From positions 5,518,001 to 5,582,000 of the forward strand of contig NZ_CP027657.1 in assembly GCF_003008615.1 (NCBI RefSeq): a DNA stretch of 64,000 nucleotides, given 5' to 3'. This DNA comes from Pseudomonas mendocina (GTDB lineage Bacteria; Pseudomonadota; Gammaproteobacteria; Pseudomonadales; Pseudomonadaceae). The notes under the pieces were generated by a model. The model saw only the letters and a program-made list of their open reading frames with translations, searched no databases and was not told the origin of the DNA. Positions 25,465 through 34,997 of this stretch are shown here, in pieces (the first letter of the stretch is position 1; the number at the start of each line of letters is the position of its first letter). Position numbers and translations under genes: made by a program.

Positions 25465-26393
25465 CGCGCGTTTACCCTGGGGTCTATCAGTGGCAGCAAC
25501 AGGTCGACGACCAGGTTGACCACCACATAAATCAGCGCCGCCAGCAGGGTGATGCCCAACACCATGGGCACGTCCTTGCCGTTGGCGGCATCGAGCATCA
25601 GCCGGCCGACGCCCTGGCGGGCGAACAGGGTCTCGGTGATCACCGCACCGCCGAGCAGGCTGGCAAGGATGAAGCCGGACAGGGTCACCAGCGGGATCAG
25701 CGCATGGCGCAGGGCGTGACCGAGGCGCACGCCGGCCTCGGACAGGCCGCGCGCGCGGGCCATCATGATGAAAGGCTGTTCGAGGATGTCCTCCAGCTCC
25801 TGGCGCAGCACCTGGATCAGCACTGCGGCCACCGGCAGTGCCAGGGTCAGGGTCGGCAGTACCAGGGTGCGCCAGCCGCTGGAGCCGGTCGGCGGCAGCA
25901 GGCGCAGCTGGAAGGAGAACACCAGCAACAGGAGGATGCCGAGCACGAACGACGGCATCGACGACAGCACCAGCTCGGTACCCGACGACAGCGAAGCGAC
26001 CCAGGGCTTGCGGCGCGCCGTCAGCACGGCGACGACGATAGCCAGCAGCACGGCCACCAGGGCCGCGAGGAAGGCCAGTTGCAGGGTGGCGCCGAGGTGT
26101 TCACCGATGGCGCGGGTGACCGGAATACGCAGGCGATAGGACTCGCCCAGATCACCCTGAGCCAGGCGCCCCAGGTACTGGCCGTACTGCACGATCAAGG
26201 GTTGATCGAGGCCGTACTCCTGGCGCACCTGCGCCAGCACCTCCGGCGTCGGCATGGCTTCCGGCCCACCGAGAATCGCCAGCGCCGGATCGCCACCGGT
26301 CAGATTCAGGCCGATGAACGTCAGCGTCGCCGCGCCCCACAGCACCAGCACGCCGGCCAGCAGGCGCCAGATGACTCGCCGCAGGATACTCAT
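25461..26393 (-). CDS. ABC importer permease, DppB type
   Basis: A 310-residue permease with six membrane helices. The B-type N-terminal helix is MSILRRVIWRLLAGVLVLWGAATLTFIGLNL. It is followed by GDLGESYRLRIPVTRAIGEHLGATLQLAF, the EAA-type loop FIMMARARGLSEAGVRLGHALRHALIPLVT, and VITETLFARQGVGRLMLDAANGKDVPMVLG. Start and stop overlap the neighbours by 4 bases each, so it is tightly coupled to the binding protein before it and the DszC-like gene after it. It should pair with the DppC-type permease at 20691. Confidence 0.92.
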   Translation of the reverse strand: MSILRRVIWRLLAGVLVLWGAATLTFIGLNLTGGDPALAILGGPEAMPTPEVLAQVRQEYGLDQPLIVQYGQYLGRLAQGDLGESYRLRIPVTRAIGEHLGATLQLAFLAALVAVLLAIVVAVLTARRKPWVASLSSGTELVLSSMPSFVLGILLLLVFSFQLRLLPPTGSSGWRTLVLPTLTLALPVAAVLIQVLRQELEDILEQPFIMMARARGLSEAGVRLGHALRHALIPLVTLSGFILASLLGGAVITETLFARQGVGRLMLDAANGKDVPMVLGITLLAALIYVVVNLVVDLLLPLIDPRVNAR

Positions 26394-28147
26394 GGCCGCT
26401 CCTTGTCCAGCCAGACACTGGTGAAGAACGGCGTGTTGTGCGAGGTATCGAAGATCAGCCCTTTGACATAGGCCTGATGCGCGACGATGTGGTGGCTTTC
26501 ATAGGAGGGCGCGGCGGGCACCAGTTCGGTCAGGCGCTGCTGCGCCTGCGAGTAGAGCTGCTGCAGGCGTTCGGGGTCGATGCTGCGCCGCGCTTCGCTG
26601 AGCAGGCGGTCGAGAGTCTCGTCACGCAGACGGCCGACGTTCTGCCCGAGCAGCTTGTCGGTGGGAATCGATGCGCTGTGGTAGAGCATGAACAGCCCGT
26701 CCGGGGTATTGCTGTGCCAGTAACCGCCCCCCAGCAGTTGATAGTCACCGGCGTAACGACGCTCGGTGGTCTGCACCAGCGGCAGCACGTCCAGCTCGAT
26801 CTCCACGCCGGCCTTGCGCGCATCGGACTGGATCGCCACGGCCACGCTGCTGGGGAAAGCCGGGTTCTCGCTCATCAGCAGCTTCACACTAAAGCGCTGG
26901 CCATCCTTAATACGGATGCCATCGGCATCGCGCTCGCTCCAGCCGGCTTCGTCGAGCAAGCGGGCTGCAGCCTGTGGGTCGTACTTCAAGGCGTCGGTGA
27001 ACGAGGGATCGTAGAAACGCGTATTGATCGCCAGATAATCGCTCTTGGTCTGGTACTCGCCGAAACCGATCACCCAGGCCAGGCCTTCGCGGTCGATGGC
27101 CTGGGTCAGCGCCTTGCGTACCCGCACGTCATCGAACGGGAAGCGCTCGGTATTGAAGGTCACACTGCGAAACGGATTGCCCTTGCGAATGCGGCTGTGC
27201 AGCACCAGTTCGGGATTGGCGCGGATCGCCGCAGCATTCTGCGTTGGCGCATCCAGGGTGAAATCATGCTGACCGGCCAGCAGCGAGCTGTAGCGAATCA
27301 TCGACTCAGGCACGAAGGTCAACTCGATGCCCACGAGGTAGGCCGGCCCCTGGTGACGGGTGACGGGTGGCGCCCAGTTGTAGTCCTCGCGACGCGCGAA
27401 GCTGGCGCCCTGCTCACGGGTGTAGCTCTGCAGCACGAAGGGGCCGGTGCCGATCGGTTTCTCGGCGATGGATTTCGGGTCTTCGAGAATCTGCTTCGGC
27501 GAAATCATGCTCAACCAGGACTGCGCCAGCACGTCGAGAAAGGCCGAATAGGGTTCGCGCAACGTCGCTTCGAAGGTGTACTCGTCGACCACCCTGCCCT
27601 GCACGTAAGGCGCGATATAGGCCGCCGCCAGCGGCGACTTGGTGGCCGGGTCGCGCATGTGTTCGAGGTTGACCCGCACTGCTTCGGCATTGAATTTCGT
27701 GCCGTCGCTGAAGGTGACGTCATCACGCAGGTGGAAGGTGTAGACGGTGCCGTCCGCGGAGATGTCCCAGGACTTGGCCAGCCAGGGCGAAATGGCACCC
27801 TGCTCGTCCTGATAGACCAGGGCATCGTAGAGGATGCGCCCCAGCCACTGCACGTTGCCATGGGCGATGGAATGCACGTCGAAGGTGCCGGTATCCAGCG
27901 CCACCGAGGCACGCAGGGTGCCGCCCGGTTTGCCGGGCACCTGCTCGTGATAATCGCTGGCCGGGTAGCTGAGCACACCATCGACCACCTGTGCTGCTGG
28001 TGCAGGCTCGGCCGTGGCGGAGGCACTCGGCGGCTCCTCGCTGGGCGAGCAGCCGGCCAGCAGCCACAAGCTGCCCAGCACGATGGCGAGCCAGGCCCTG
28101 ACGCTGACAGCCCGCTTGCCTGGAACTTCGCGTGTGTTTCGTTGCAT
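26390..28147 (-). CDS. Peptide-type substrate-binding lipoprotein (SBP family 5), copy 1
   Basis: A 585-residue binding protein with a lipoprotein signal (WLLAGC, Cys about residue 33). The family 5 fold follows: LAKSWDISADGTVYTFHLRDDVTFSDGTKFNAEAV near 125-160, then RVRKALTQAIDRE, with YDPQAAARLLDEAGW. It is clearly paralogous to the lipoprotein at 31029: long blocks such as NLEHMRDPATKSPLAAAYIAPY are shared, about two thirds identity by eye. ATG 28147 gives the leader; the upstream frame is unrelated. It sits 58 bases after TonB receptor copy 1, making a receptor plus binding-protein module for one class of solute, probably organosulfur. Confidence 0.92.
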   Translation of the reverse strand: MQRNTREVPGKRAVSVRAWLAIVLGSLWLLAGCSPSEEPPSASATAEPAPAAQVVDGVLSYPASDYHEQVPGKPGGTLRASVALDTGTFDVHSIAHGNVQWLGRILYDALVYQDEQGAISPWLAKSWDISADGTVYTFHLRDDVTFSDGTKFNAEAVRVNLEHMRDPATKSPLAAAYIAPYVQGRVVDEYTFEATLREPYSAFLDVLAQSWLSMISPKQILEDPKSIAEKPIGTGPFVLQSYTREQGASFARREDYNWAPPVTRHQGPAYLVGIELTFVPESMIRYSSLLAGQHDFTLDAPTQNAAAIRANPELVLHSRIRKGNPFRSVTFNTERFPFDDVRVRKALTQAIDREGLAWVIGFGEYQTKSDYLAINTRFYDPSFTDALKYDPQAAARLLDEAGWSERDADGIRIKDGQRFSVKLLMSENPAFPSSVAVAIQSDARKAGVEIELDVLPLVQTTERRYAGDYQLLGGGYWHSNTPDGLFMLYHSASIPTDKLLGQNVGRLRDETLDRLLSEARRSIDPERLQQLYSQAQQRLTELVPAAPSYESHHIVAHQAYVKGLIFDTSHNTPFFTSVWLDKERP

Positions 28148-28205
28148 GACGCAATTTCCTGATGAAACCGGTGAACGGCGGCGGAGGTTCCCCGCCGCCG
28201 CATGA

Positions 28206-30356
28206 TCAGAAGCGGAAGGCCACGCCGGTGAAGGCGCCGAAGCCATCGCCGACGTACAGCGCTGCCGCATCGTTGCCACGGGCGTTGTAGGTCGGAAGGA
28301 CGGCGGTGGCGTAGTCCTCGTCGGTGAGGTTGCGCAGGTCGAGGAACACCTGCCAACGCTGGCCCGGCTCCTCGTAGCCGAACTTCGCGCCCCAGACGGT
28401 GTAGGACGGGGCGTAGAAGCTGTTGGCGTAATCCACTGGCGTGCTCGATGCCGTGCGTACGTCCACCCCGGCATAGAAGCCGCTGGGGTGCTGATACTTC
28501 AGCTCGGCCTGGTAGATGTGCTTGGGCAAGCCCGGCAGCTCGTTGGCCCGGAAGGTGTCATCGTTGCGGTAGTAGAAGTCGTTCAGGGTGTAGGCCTGAC
28601 GCAGCACCAGGCTGTCGCCACGCGAGCCCTGCCAGAGCTCGGTATCCAGCCCCGCTTCGATGCCCTGGTGGATAGTCGGGCTGGCGTTGTTGGTGGACGT
28701 CACCGCCGGGGTCAGGCCGGTCGCCGGAATCACCTCGACGTTGAGCAGCTCGTTGTGAACCCACGAGCGGTAAAGCGCCAGGCTGCCGGAGAAGATGCCC
28801 TGTGAACCACGGATACCCACCTCGAAGGTATTGGCCTTCTGCTCCACCAGGGTCTTGGTGTAGTTGTTGGTCGGGCCGGACGGTGAGATCGACCAGGCGC
28901 TGGGCGGATCGATGGAGCGGCTGACGTTGGTGAACAGCTGGATGTCCGGGGTCAGGTAGTAACGCAGGCCCAGGCGTGGCGCGAGGCTCCAGTTGTCGTA
29001 CTTGTAGTGCTGCGGGAAGGGGCTGACGTTGGCCCGGTCGGAGAACTCCACATCGACGTCGCGCACGATGTTGACCAGTGACAGGCCGCTGGTCAGCCAC
29101 AGTCGCTCGGTCAGCTCCAGGTCGTTGCCGACCGAGAACACGGTGTCGAAGGAACCGCTGTAGCGGGTGTCCTTGAGCAGTGCCCGCGTGGTGCCGCTGT
29201 AGGTCTTGACCTCGGCGCGATCATGCAGGGTATTGCTGAAGGCGAAGGTGGTATTGCTCTGGTGACCGAACCACTGGTCGCTGCGCAGGTAACGCAGCGA
29301 GGTGTTCAGGTCGCGCCATTGCCAGTGGTTGGGCGTTGCCGGGCTCTTCTTGCCGAGGATCTGGCTGTAGTTGTGGTAGACCAGCCCCAACTCCAGTTTG
29401 GAGTCGTCATCGAAGGCGTAGGTGGTCTTGCTGCCGACCCAGATCGAACCGTTCTTGGTCGAATCACCGCGCTGCGCCACGGTGGCCGGGTTGGGCTGGG
29501 TCGAATCATCCTTGAGCTGACCGCGTGTCAGGGTGCTGGAGTTCTCGTGGTACTGCTCGCGATAGCGCACGATCAGGCGCGTATCGAGCTTGGGACTGAA
29601 GCGGTAGCCGAAATTGGATACCACGCCCTTGGCCTTGGTGAAGGTGTAGTCCTGGTAGCCGTCACGTTCGGAGTTGCTCAGGCTGATGTAGTAATCGGCA
29701 TTACCCTCCACGCCACCGGTACTCAGTTGCTGCTTGCGCCAGCCGAAGCTGCCCGCCTCGAAGCGCGCGTAGTTACCCGGCGAGGTATAGCCCGTGTGGG
29801 TGACCATGTTGATCGCGCCGCCGAGCGACAGCGCGGTGTAGTCATAGGCATTGGCGCCGCGCAGCACTTCGGTGTAGTTCACGCCGGAGGTTTCCAGCAG
29901 CTCGTAGGGGGTGCCGCCTGGGCCGGTCAGCGCCAGGCCGTCGAAAAGGAACTTGACCCCTTCACGGAAGTAACCAGGCGAGGCGTTGGCGCCCGAGCCA
30001 CGGATGGAAATCTTGATCGCATCGTTACCACCAGCCGATTGGGCGATCACCCCCGGCTGGAATGCAAGCACGTCCTCCAGGGTAGATGCGCGGCCCTTCT
30101 CCACTTCGGAGTTGTCCACCACGCTGGTGCTGCCGGCCACCTCCTCCAGCCTGGCTTCGGCCTGCTGCGCTTCGCTTTTCTTCTCCCCTTTCACCACCAC
30201 GGTTTCCAGCCGGGTATCGGCATTGGACGCCACCTCCGCAGCCAAAGCCAAGTTGGCCCCGCACATCAGCAATGTGCCGATACTTACCGCCTTCCACAGT
30301 GGCTTGATGCCACCCGCAAAAGCCCCGCTACTCCCCTCTAAAGATAACCCGCGCAC
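28206..30356 (-). CDS. TonB-dependent receptor, organosulfur module copy 1
   Basis: A 716-residue outer-membrane receptor. It begins with GTG (AGGAG seven bases before) and a signal ending LALAA; a TonB box-like ETVVVKG lies near residue 51. The plug contains LEDVLAFQPGVIAQSAGG, ISIRGSGANASPGYF and GGAINMVTHTG; the barrel ends in the terminal Phe of GVAFRF. It resembles the FecA/PhuR-like branch and is paralogous to the receptor at 32791. The adjacent lipoprotein, monooxygenases and dedicated TonB-ExbBD suggest uptake of a bulky organosulfur compound. The ligand is inferred, not shown. Confidence 0.9.
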   Translation of the reverse strand: MRGLSLEGSSGAFAGGIKPLWKAVSIGTLLMCGANLALAAEVASNADTRLETVVVKGEKKSEAQQAEARLEEVAGSTSVVDNSEVEKGRASTLEDVLAFQPGVIAQSAGGNDAIKISIRGSGANASPGYFREGVKFLFDGLALTGPGGTPYELLETSGVNYTEVLRGANAYDYTALSLGGAINMVTHTGYTSPGNYARFEAGSFGWRKQQLSTGGVEGNADYYISLSNSERDGYQDYTFTKAKGVVSNFGYRFSPKLDTRLIVRYREQYHENSSTLTRGQLKDDSTQPNPATVAQRGDSTKNGSIWVGSKTTYAFDDDSKLELGLVYHNYSQILGKKSPATPNHWQWRDLNTSLRYLRSDQWFGHQSNTTFAFSNTLHDRAEVKTYSGTTRALLKDTRYSGSFDTVFSVGNDLELTERLWLTSGLSLVNIVRDVDVEFSDRANVSPFPQHYKYDNWSLAPRLGLRYYLTPDIQLFTNVSRSIDPPSAWSISPSGPTNNYTKTLVEQKANTFEVGIRGSQGIFSGSLALYRSWVHNELLNVEVIPATGLTPAVTSTNNASPTIHQGIEAGLDTELWQGSRGDSLVLRQAYTLNDFYYRNDDTFRANELPGLPKHIYQAELKYQHPSGFYAGVDVRTASSTPVDYANSFYAPSYTVWGAKFGYEEPGQRWQVFLDLRNLTDEDYATAVLPTYNARGNDAAALYVGDGFGAFTGVAFRF

Positions 30357-30459
30357 GCTGCTACTCCTGTGATCAGACAGATTAATTTGCGAGCTTCTTG
30401 TTATCTTTCTAGCGCTCTACAACAGCTATTTAGCAAGGGCCGTTCCAAAAAATAAAATC

Positions 30460-30530
30460 ACTCAAAAACAATAACTTATAAAAACAAAAGAACACTCGAA
30501 AGCTACCGCCTCATGGCATTCTGCTGAACC
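30460..30530 (-). promoter_or_regulatory. Upstream element of receptor copy 1, matched upstream of copy 2
   Basis: Three blocks recur upstream of both paralogous receptors. Read on the plus strand here: ACTCAAAAACAATAAC (30460-30475), AAGAACACT (30488-30496) and TCTGCTGAACC (30520-30530). The last two are spaced exactly as at 35036 and 35068. They lie roughly 100-175 bases before the GTG start in an AT-rich stretch. They are probably the binding sites of a shared activator plus promoter. Confidence 0.6.
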
Positions 30531-30750
30531 ACTGTTTCGCCACGAACAGTGATTTCGGTTATATGCTTGTTCGTCTTTAAACTTTGCACTGGCAGTGCCT
30601 TTAAAACTCGACAAGAACAACTGCATGTGCAGGCGAATAACGACCGTTAATGAACCACCGTGTTACCGGCAGTTCATTTCGAATAGAGGAAGGAAGTGTT
30701 TAAGAATCATCGCCAGAGACGCGTATTGCACGCAGACCGCGTGGACTCCC

Positions 30751-30980
30751 GTAGGGTGCGCCATGCGCACCGAAGCAGCCGTCACACCACCGACTCTGCG
30801 ATAACCCAGGTGCGCGCGGCGCACCCTACCCAAAGCCGTTGACACCCATGCCCTACGCAGAACCCGTAGGGTGCGCCATGCGCACCGAAGCAGCTGCCGC
30901 ACCACCGACTCCGCAATAGCTCAGGTACGCGCCGCGCACCCTACCCAAAGCCGTTGATGCTCACGCCCTACACAGCCCCG
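30751..30980. repeat. Tandem pair of 115-bp repeats, each with a family A REP palindrome
   Basis: Two REP palindromes (30751-30829 and 30866-30944), each starting GTAGGGTGCGCCATGCGCAC and ending GCGCACCCTAC, are part of a 115-base unit repeated head to tail. The spacer AAAGCCGTTGA and CCCTAC-CAG segments also repeat. A degenerate third unit follows to about 31020. It separates the two receptor/binding-protein modules and may act as a transcription stop or insulator. Together with the promoter region, 30357-31028 holds no plausible gene. Confidence 0.85.
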
Positions 30981-31028
30981 CACGGGGTGCTATGCGTACC
31001 GGGAAAACTGTCCCCCAGCGCGCACCAC

Positions 31029-32714
31029 TCACTCAAGCCAGACGCTGGTGAACACCGGTGTGTTGTGGGAGGTGTCGTAGACCACACCGCGCACCCGTGG
31101 GCCATGGGCGGTCAGGCTGTAGTTCTCGTACAGCGGCACGGCTGGCACCAGCTCGGTCAGGCGCTGCTGCGCCTCGCTGTATAGCTGCCGACTACGCGCT
31201 TCATCTTGGGAACTTCGACCCTCGGTGAGCAGCTCATCGAGCCTGGCATCGCGCAACCGTGCCGTGTTCTGGCCGATACGCCGCGACGAAATGATCTCGT
31301 TGCTGTGATAGAGGATGTAAAGGCCGTCCGGAGTGTTGGTGTGCCACACCCCGGCGCCGGTTGCCTGGTAGTCGTTGGCGGCGCGCCGGTCGAGGATATG
31401 CAGCGGCGGCAACTGGTCGATGCGCAGCTCGAAACCGACTTTCTTCACGTCGGCCTGGATCGCCACCAGATCGGTCAGCGGATACAAACCCTCGGCTGCC
31501 AGCACCTCGGCACTCAGGCGCACACCATCACGTACCCGGTAGCCCTGTGCATCGCGCTCGCCCCAGCCGGCCTCGTCGAGCAAGCGATTGGCCGTGTCCG
31601 GGTCGAACTGCAGGGCTGCCTGAAACGCCGGGTCGTAATATCGGGTATTGGCGGCCAGGTAATCGCTCTTGGCTTTGAACTCGCCAAAACCGCTGATACG
31701 CACTATGCCCTCGCGATCTACCGCCAGGGCGAAGGCCTTGCGCACGCGCACGTCGTCGAAGGGAAACTTTTCGGTGTTGAAGGTGATGCCACGATTGGGG
31801 TTGCCCTGACGGATGCGACTGTCGAAGCGCAGCCGATCATCGGCACGGATCGCCGCGGCATTCTGCGTCGGCGCATCGGTGGTGAAGTCATACTGCCCTG
31901 CCGCCAGCGAGCTGTAGCGGATCAGCGCTTCGGGAACGAAATCCAGCTCGATGCGTTCGAGATAGGCCGGCCCCTGATGCCGCAGAAAATCCGGCGCCCA
32001 GGCGTAATCGTCACGGCGCACCAGGCGAATGCCCTGCTGGCGGGTGTAGCGCTCGACCACGAAAGATCCCGAACCCACCGGCGCCTCGGCCAGTGCCTTG
32101 GGATTCTCCACGATGGCTTTCGGCGACTGCATGGACAACCAGGACTGCGCCAGCACGTTGAGGAACGGCGTATAGGGCTCGCGCAGGTTGGCGCGAAAGG
32201 TGTATTCATCCACCACTTCGCCGTCGATGTACGGTGCGATGTAAGCCGCTGCGAGGGGCGACTTGGTCGCGGGGTCGCGCATGTGTTCGAGGTTGATGCG
32301 CACCGCTTCGGCGTTGAATTTCGCGCCATCGCTGAAGGTCACATCATCGCGCAGGTGGAAGGTGTAGGTCTTGCCGTCCTCGGACACCTCCCAGGCCTTG
32401 GCCAGCCAGGGCGTGATGCGCCCCTGATCATCCAGGTACACCAGGTTGTCGTAGATCAGCCTGCCCAGCCACTGGGCATTGGTATGGGAAATGGCGTGCA
32501 GGTCGAGCGATCCGGTATCCAGCGCGACCGAGACCTTGAGCGTGCCACCGGGCTTGCCCGGCGTCTGTTCGAAATAGTCGCTGGCCGGGTAGATGAACGC
32601 CTGCTCTGGCGCCGCATCGCTGGTCTGCTCATCAGGCGCGTCGCCACAACCGGTCAGGATCGTCAGTACCGCCAGGGCGAGCAGCCGACGTGTCGCTACA
32701 GCAATTTTCAGCAT
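31029..32714 (-). CDS. Peptide-type substrate-binding lipoprotein (SBP family 5), copy 2
   Basis: A 561-residue lipoprotein (lipobox LTGC, Cys about residue 23) of SBP family 5, closely paralogous to the one at 26390. It shares YPASDYFEQTPGKPGGTLKVSVALDTG-like openings, HLRDDVTFSDGAKFNAEAVRINLEHM and FDDVRVRKAFALAVDREG. The ATG at 32714 yields the leader. It lies 76 bases after receptor copy 2. No second permease set exists in the window, so it presumably docks on the same importer as copy 1. Differences concentrated in the middle of the protein suggest a shifted ligand range. Confidence 0.91.
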   Translation of the reverse strand: MLKIAVATRRLLALAVLTILTGCGDAPDEQTSDAAPEQAFIYPASDYFEQTPGKPGGTLKVSVALDTGSLDLHAISHTNAQWLGRLIYDNLVYLDDQGRITPWLAKAWEVSEDGKTYTFHLRDDVTFSDGAKFNAEAVRINLEHMRDPATKSPLAAAYIAPYIDGEVVDEYTFRANLREPYTPFLNVLAQSWLSMQSPKAIVENPKALAEAPVGSGSFVVERYTRQQGIRLVRRDDYAWAPDFLRHQGPAYLERIELDFVPEALIRYSSLAAGQYDFTTDAPTQNAAAIRADDRLRFDSRIRQGNPNRGITFNTEKFPFDDVRVRKAFALAVDREGIVRISGFGEFKAKSDYLAANTRYYDPAFQAALQFDPDTANRLLDEAGWGERDAQGYRVRDGVRLSAEVLAAEGLYPLTDLVAIQADVKKVGFELRIDQLPPLHILDRRAANDYQATGAGVWHTNTPDGLYILYHSNEIISSRRIGQNTARLRDARLDELLTEGRSSQDEARSRQLYSEAQQRLTELVPAVPLYENYSLTAHGPRVRGVVYDTSHNTPVFTSVWLE

Positions 32715-32790
32715 GGGGTTCTCTCCATCAACCGTGGGCAATCAGAGCCGCCCACGGTCGACGACGCTCCGCATGGAGCGTCGTCACGGG

Positions 32791-34914
32791 TCAGTGGAAG
32801 CGATAGGAAATCCCGGCATACACGCCGAAACCGTCGCCGACATAGAAGTTCGGCGAGTCCACGCCCCTGAGGTCGTAGGCGGTGTTCGCCGCGGTGACGT
32901 AGTGCTCGTCGGTCAGGTTGCGGGCGTCGAGGTAGACGCTCCAGCGCTCGCCCGGATCGTCGTAGCCGACCTTGGCGCCCCACAGGGTGTAGGACGGCGC
33001 CTTGAGCGTGTTGGCGTAGTCGACGTAGTAGCTCGATGCCGTGCGCAGGTTGACGCCCGCGTAGAACCCGGCCGGATGGCGATACTGCAGCTCGGCCTGG
33101 TAGTAATGGCGTGGCAAGCTGGGCAACTCGTTGCTGCCGAACGCATCATCGTCGCGGTAGAAGAAATCGTTGAAGGTGTAGGCCTGACGCAAGATCACCT
33201 GATCGCCCCGCGCGCTTTCCCACAGACGCGTATCCAGACCGGCCTCGATACCTTGGTGGATGGTATCGCTGGCATTGGCATTGGCCGTAACCGCGTCAGT
33301 GGTCTGAGTCGCCGGCGTGATGATCACGGTCAGCAGCTCATCGGTTATCCAGGAACGATAGATCGACAGACTGCCGTCGAAGATCCCGACCGAGCCGCGC
33401 ACGCCAAACTCTACCGTGGTGCCCTTCTGCGGATCGAGCGGACGCAAATAGGCATTGGCAGTACTGCCGTGTTGCCAGGTAACGGGCGGGTCGATGGAAC
33501 GGCTGACGTTACCGAACAGTTGCACCGATGGGTTGAGCTGGTAGCTCAGGCCGATGCGTGGCGCCACGTGCCATTCGTTGTAGCTGACGTTGTCCGGGAA
33601 GGTGCTGGTATTGGCCGTGTTCGAATATTTGATGCGCGCGGTACGGTCGATGTTGATCAGCGACAGGCCGGTCGACAGCGTGTACTGGTCGTCCAGGTGC
33701 AGCTCGTTGCCGAGGGCGAATACGGTATCACGCGAGCCGCTGTAATCGGTGTAGCGCACTTTCTGCCAGTCGCTGCGGCGATAACCCTTGACGTCACCAC
33801 GCACCAGGCGGGTATCGCTGAAGGTCAGCGTGGTATCGCTGGGCAGACCGAACAGACGGTCATCGGTGCGCAGGTAGCGCAACAGGGTATTGACGTCGGT
33901 CGAGCGCCAGTCCTGCGCCGTTGCCGCGTAGCGCCAACCGTTGAGCAACGGATAGTCGTTGACGCCCAGGCCAATTTCCAGACGCGAGTCGTCATCGAAA
34001 CGGTAGGTGGTCTTGCTGCCGATCAGGGTCGTGCCGTCCTTGCGCCGATCCGACAACAGGCGGTTGTGGGTCGGGTCATCCTTGATCTGCGCCTTGGTCA
34101 GCGTACTGCCATTGAGCAGCTTCTCCTCGCGATAGCGAATAGTCAGGCGGGTATCGAGCTTGGGATTGAAGGTATGGCCAAAATTGGCGATGAAGTCCCT
34201 GCCCTTGTTCGGTGTGTCGTCCTGATAACCGTCACGCTCGTTGTGCAGCACGGAGATGTAATAGTCGGTATCGCCGGACACTCCGCCATAGCTGAGTTGC
34301 TGCTTGCGATAGCCGAATGGCCCGAAGTCCAGACGCGCATAGGCGCCCGGCGATGTGCGGCCGGTATGAGTGATGAAATTGATCGCGCCACCCAGTGAGA
34401 GCGCGGTATGGGAGAAGGCGTTGGCGCCATAGAGCACCTCGGTACGGTCGACGGCCGCCATGTTCAGCAGGTCTTCCTGGGTACCGCCCGGCCCGGTGAT
34501 GGGCAGACCGTCATAGAGGAATTTGATGCCCATGACGTAGCCCTGGTAGAAGGTATTGAGGCCCGAACCACGGATGGAAATCTTGTTCGCCCCGGTACCG
34601 CTGGTGGCCTGGGCGAAAACGCCGGGCTGCAGCGCCAGTACGTCTTCGGCGTTCTGCGCCCTGCCCCGCTCCACCTCCTGGTTATCGACGACACGCGCCG
34701 CACCCGCGACCTTCTCCAGTTCGACCCTGGCTTTCTCTACCTCACTGGCTTTGCTGCCCTCGACCACCACCGTGGCCAGACGTGCATCGCTACCGTCCTC
34801 AGCCGCCTGGGCGCCGCCACCCAGGCAAGCCAGCGCCGCCCCCAGCGCCCATAGTGCAGTTTTGCCTCCTCCCTGCGGCAAGATGTCGGACACTCCCCCG
34901 ATATGACGTTTCAC
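32791..34914 (-). CDS. TonB-dependent receptor, organosulfur module copy 2
   Basis: A 707-residue receptor with signal peptide ending GGGAQA and a TonB box-like ATVVVEG near residue 45. The plug segments AEDVLALQPGVFAQATSG, KISIRGSGLNTFYQG and GGAINFITHTG align one-to-one with copy 1 (roughly 60 percent identity by eye). The C-terminal strand ends GISYRFH, with an extra His after the usual terminal aromatic. Upstream it has the same paired elements as copy 1. A duplication of the whole receptor plus lipoprotein unit followed by divergence is the simplest explanation. Confidence 0.9.
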   Translation of the reverse strand: MKRHIGGVSDILPQGGGKTALWALGAALACLGGGAQAAEDGSDARLATVVVEGSKASEVEKARVELEKVAGAARVVDNQEVERGRAQNAEDVLALQPGVFAQATSGTGANKISIRGSGLNTFYQGYVMGIKFLYDGLPITGPGGTQEDLLNMAAVDRTEVLYGANAFSHTALSLGGAINFITHTGRTSPGAYARLDFGPFGYRKQQLSYGGVSGDTDYYISVLHNERDGYQDDTPNKGRDFIANFGHTFNPKLDTRLTIRYREEKLLNGSTLTKAQIKDDPTHNRLLSDRRKDGTTLIGSKTTYRFDDDSRLEIGLGVNDYPLLNGWRYAATAQDWRSTDVNTLLRYLRTDDRLFGLPSDTTLTFSDTRLVRGDVKGYRRSDWQKVRYTDYSGSRDTVFALGNELHLDDQYTLSTGLSLINIDRTARIKYSNTANTSTFPDNVSYNEWHVAPRIGLSYQLNPSVQLFGNVSRSIDPPVTWQHGSTANAYLRPLDPQKGTTVEFGVRGSVGIFDGSLSIYRSWITDELLTVIITPATQTTDAVTANANASDTIHQGIEAGLDTRLWESARGDQVILRQAYTFNDFFYRDDDAFGSNELPSLPRHYYQAELQYRHPAGFYAGVNLRTASSYYVDYANTLKAPSYTLWGAKVGYDDPGERWSVYLDARNLTDEHYVTAANTAYDLRGVDSPNFYVGDGFGVYAGISYRFH

Positions 34915-34997
34915 GTGTTATTCCCCTTAATTGAACGTTGTGCAAGGCAGGTATCTATCGGAGATACCAGGCAGCACTCAGCAGCGTCCGTGCCACA

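Noticed and set aside
30751..30980. Possible CRISPR array
   Set aside because: Only two full units, 115 bases long, palindromic, and spacers are also repeated; this is a REP tandem, and no cas genes are present.
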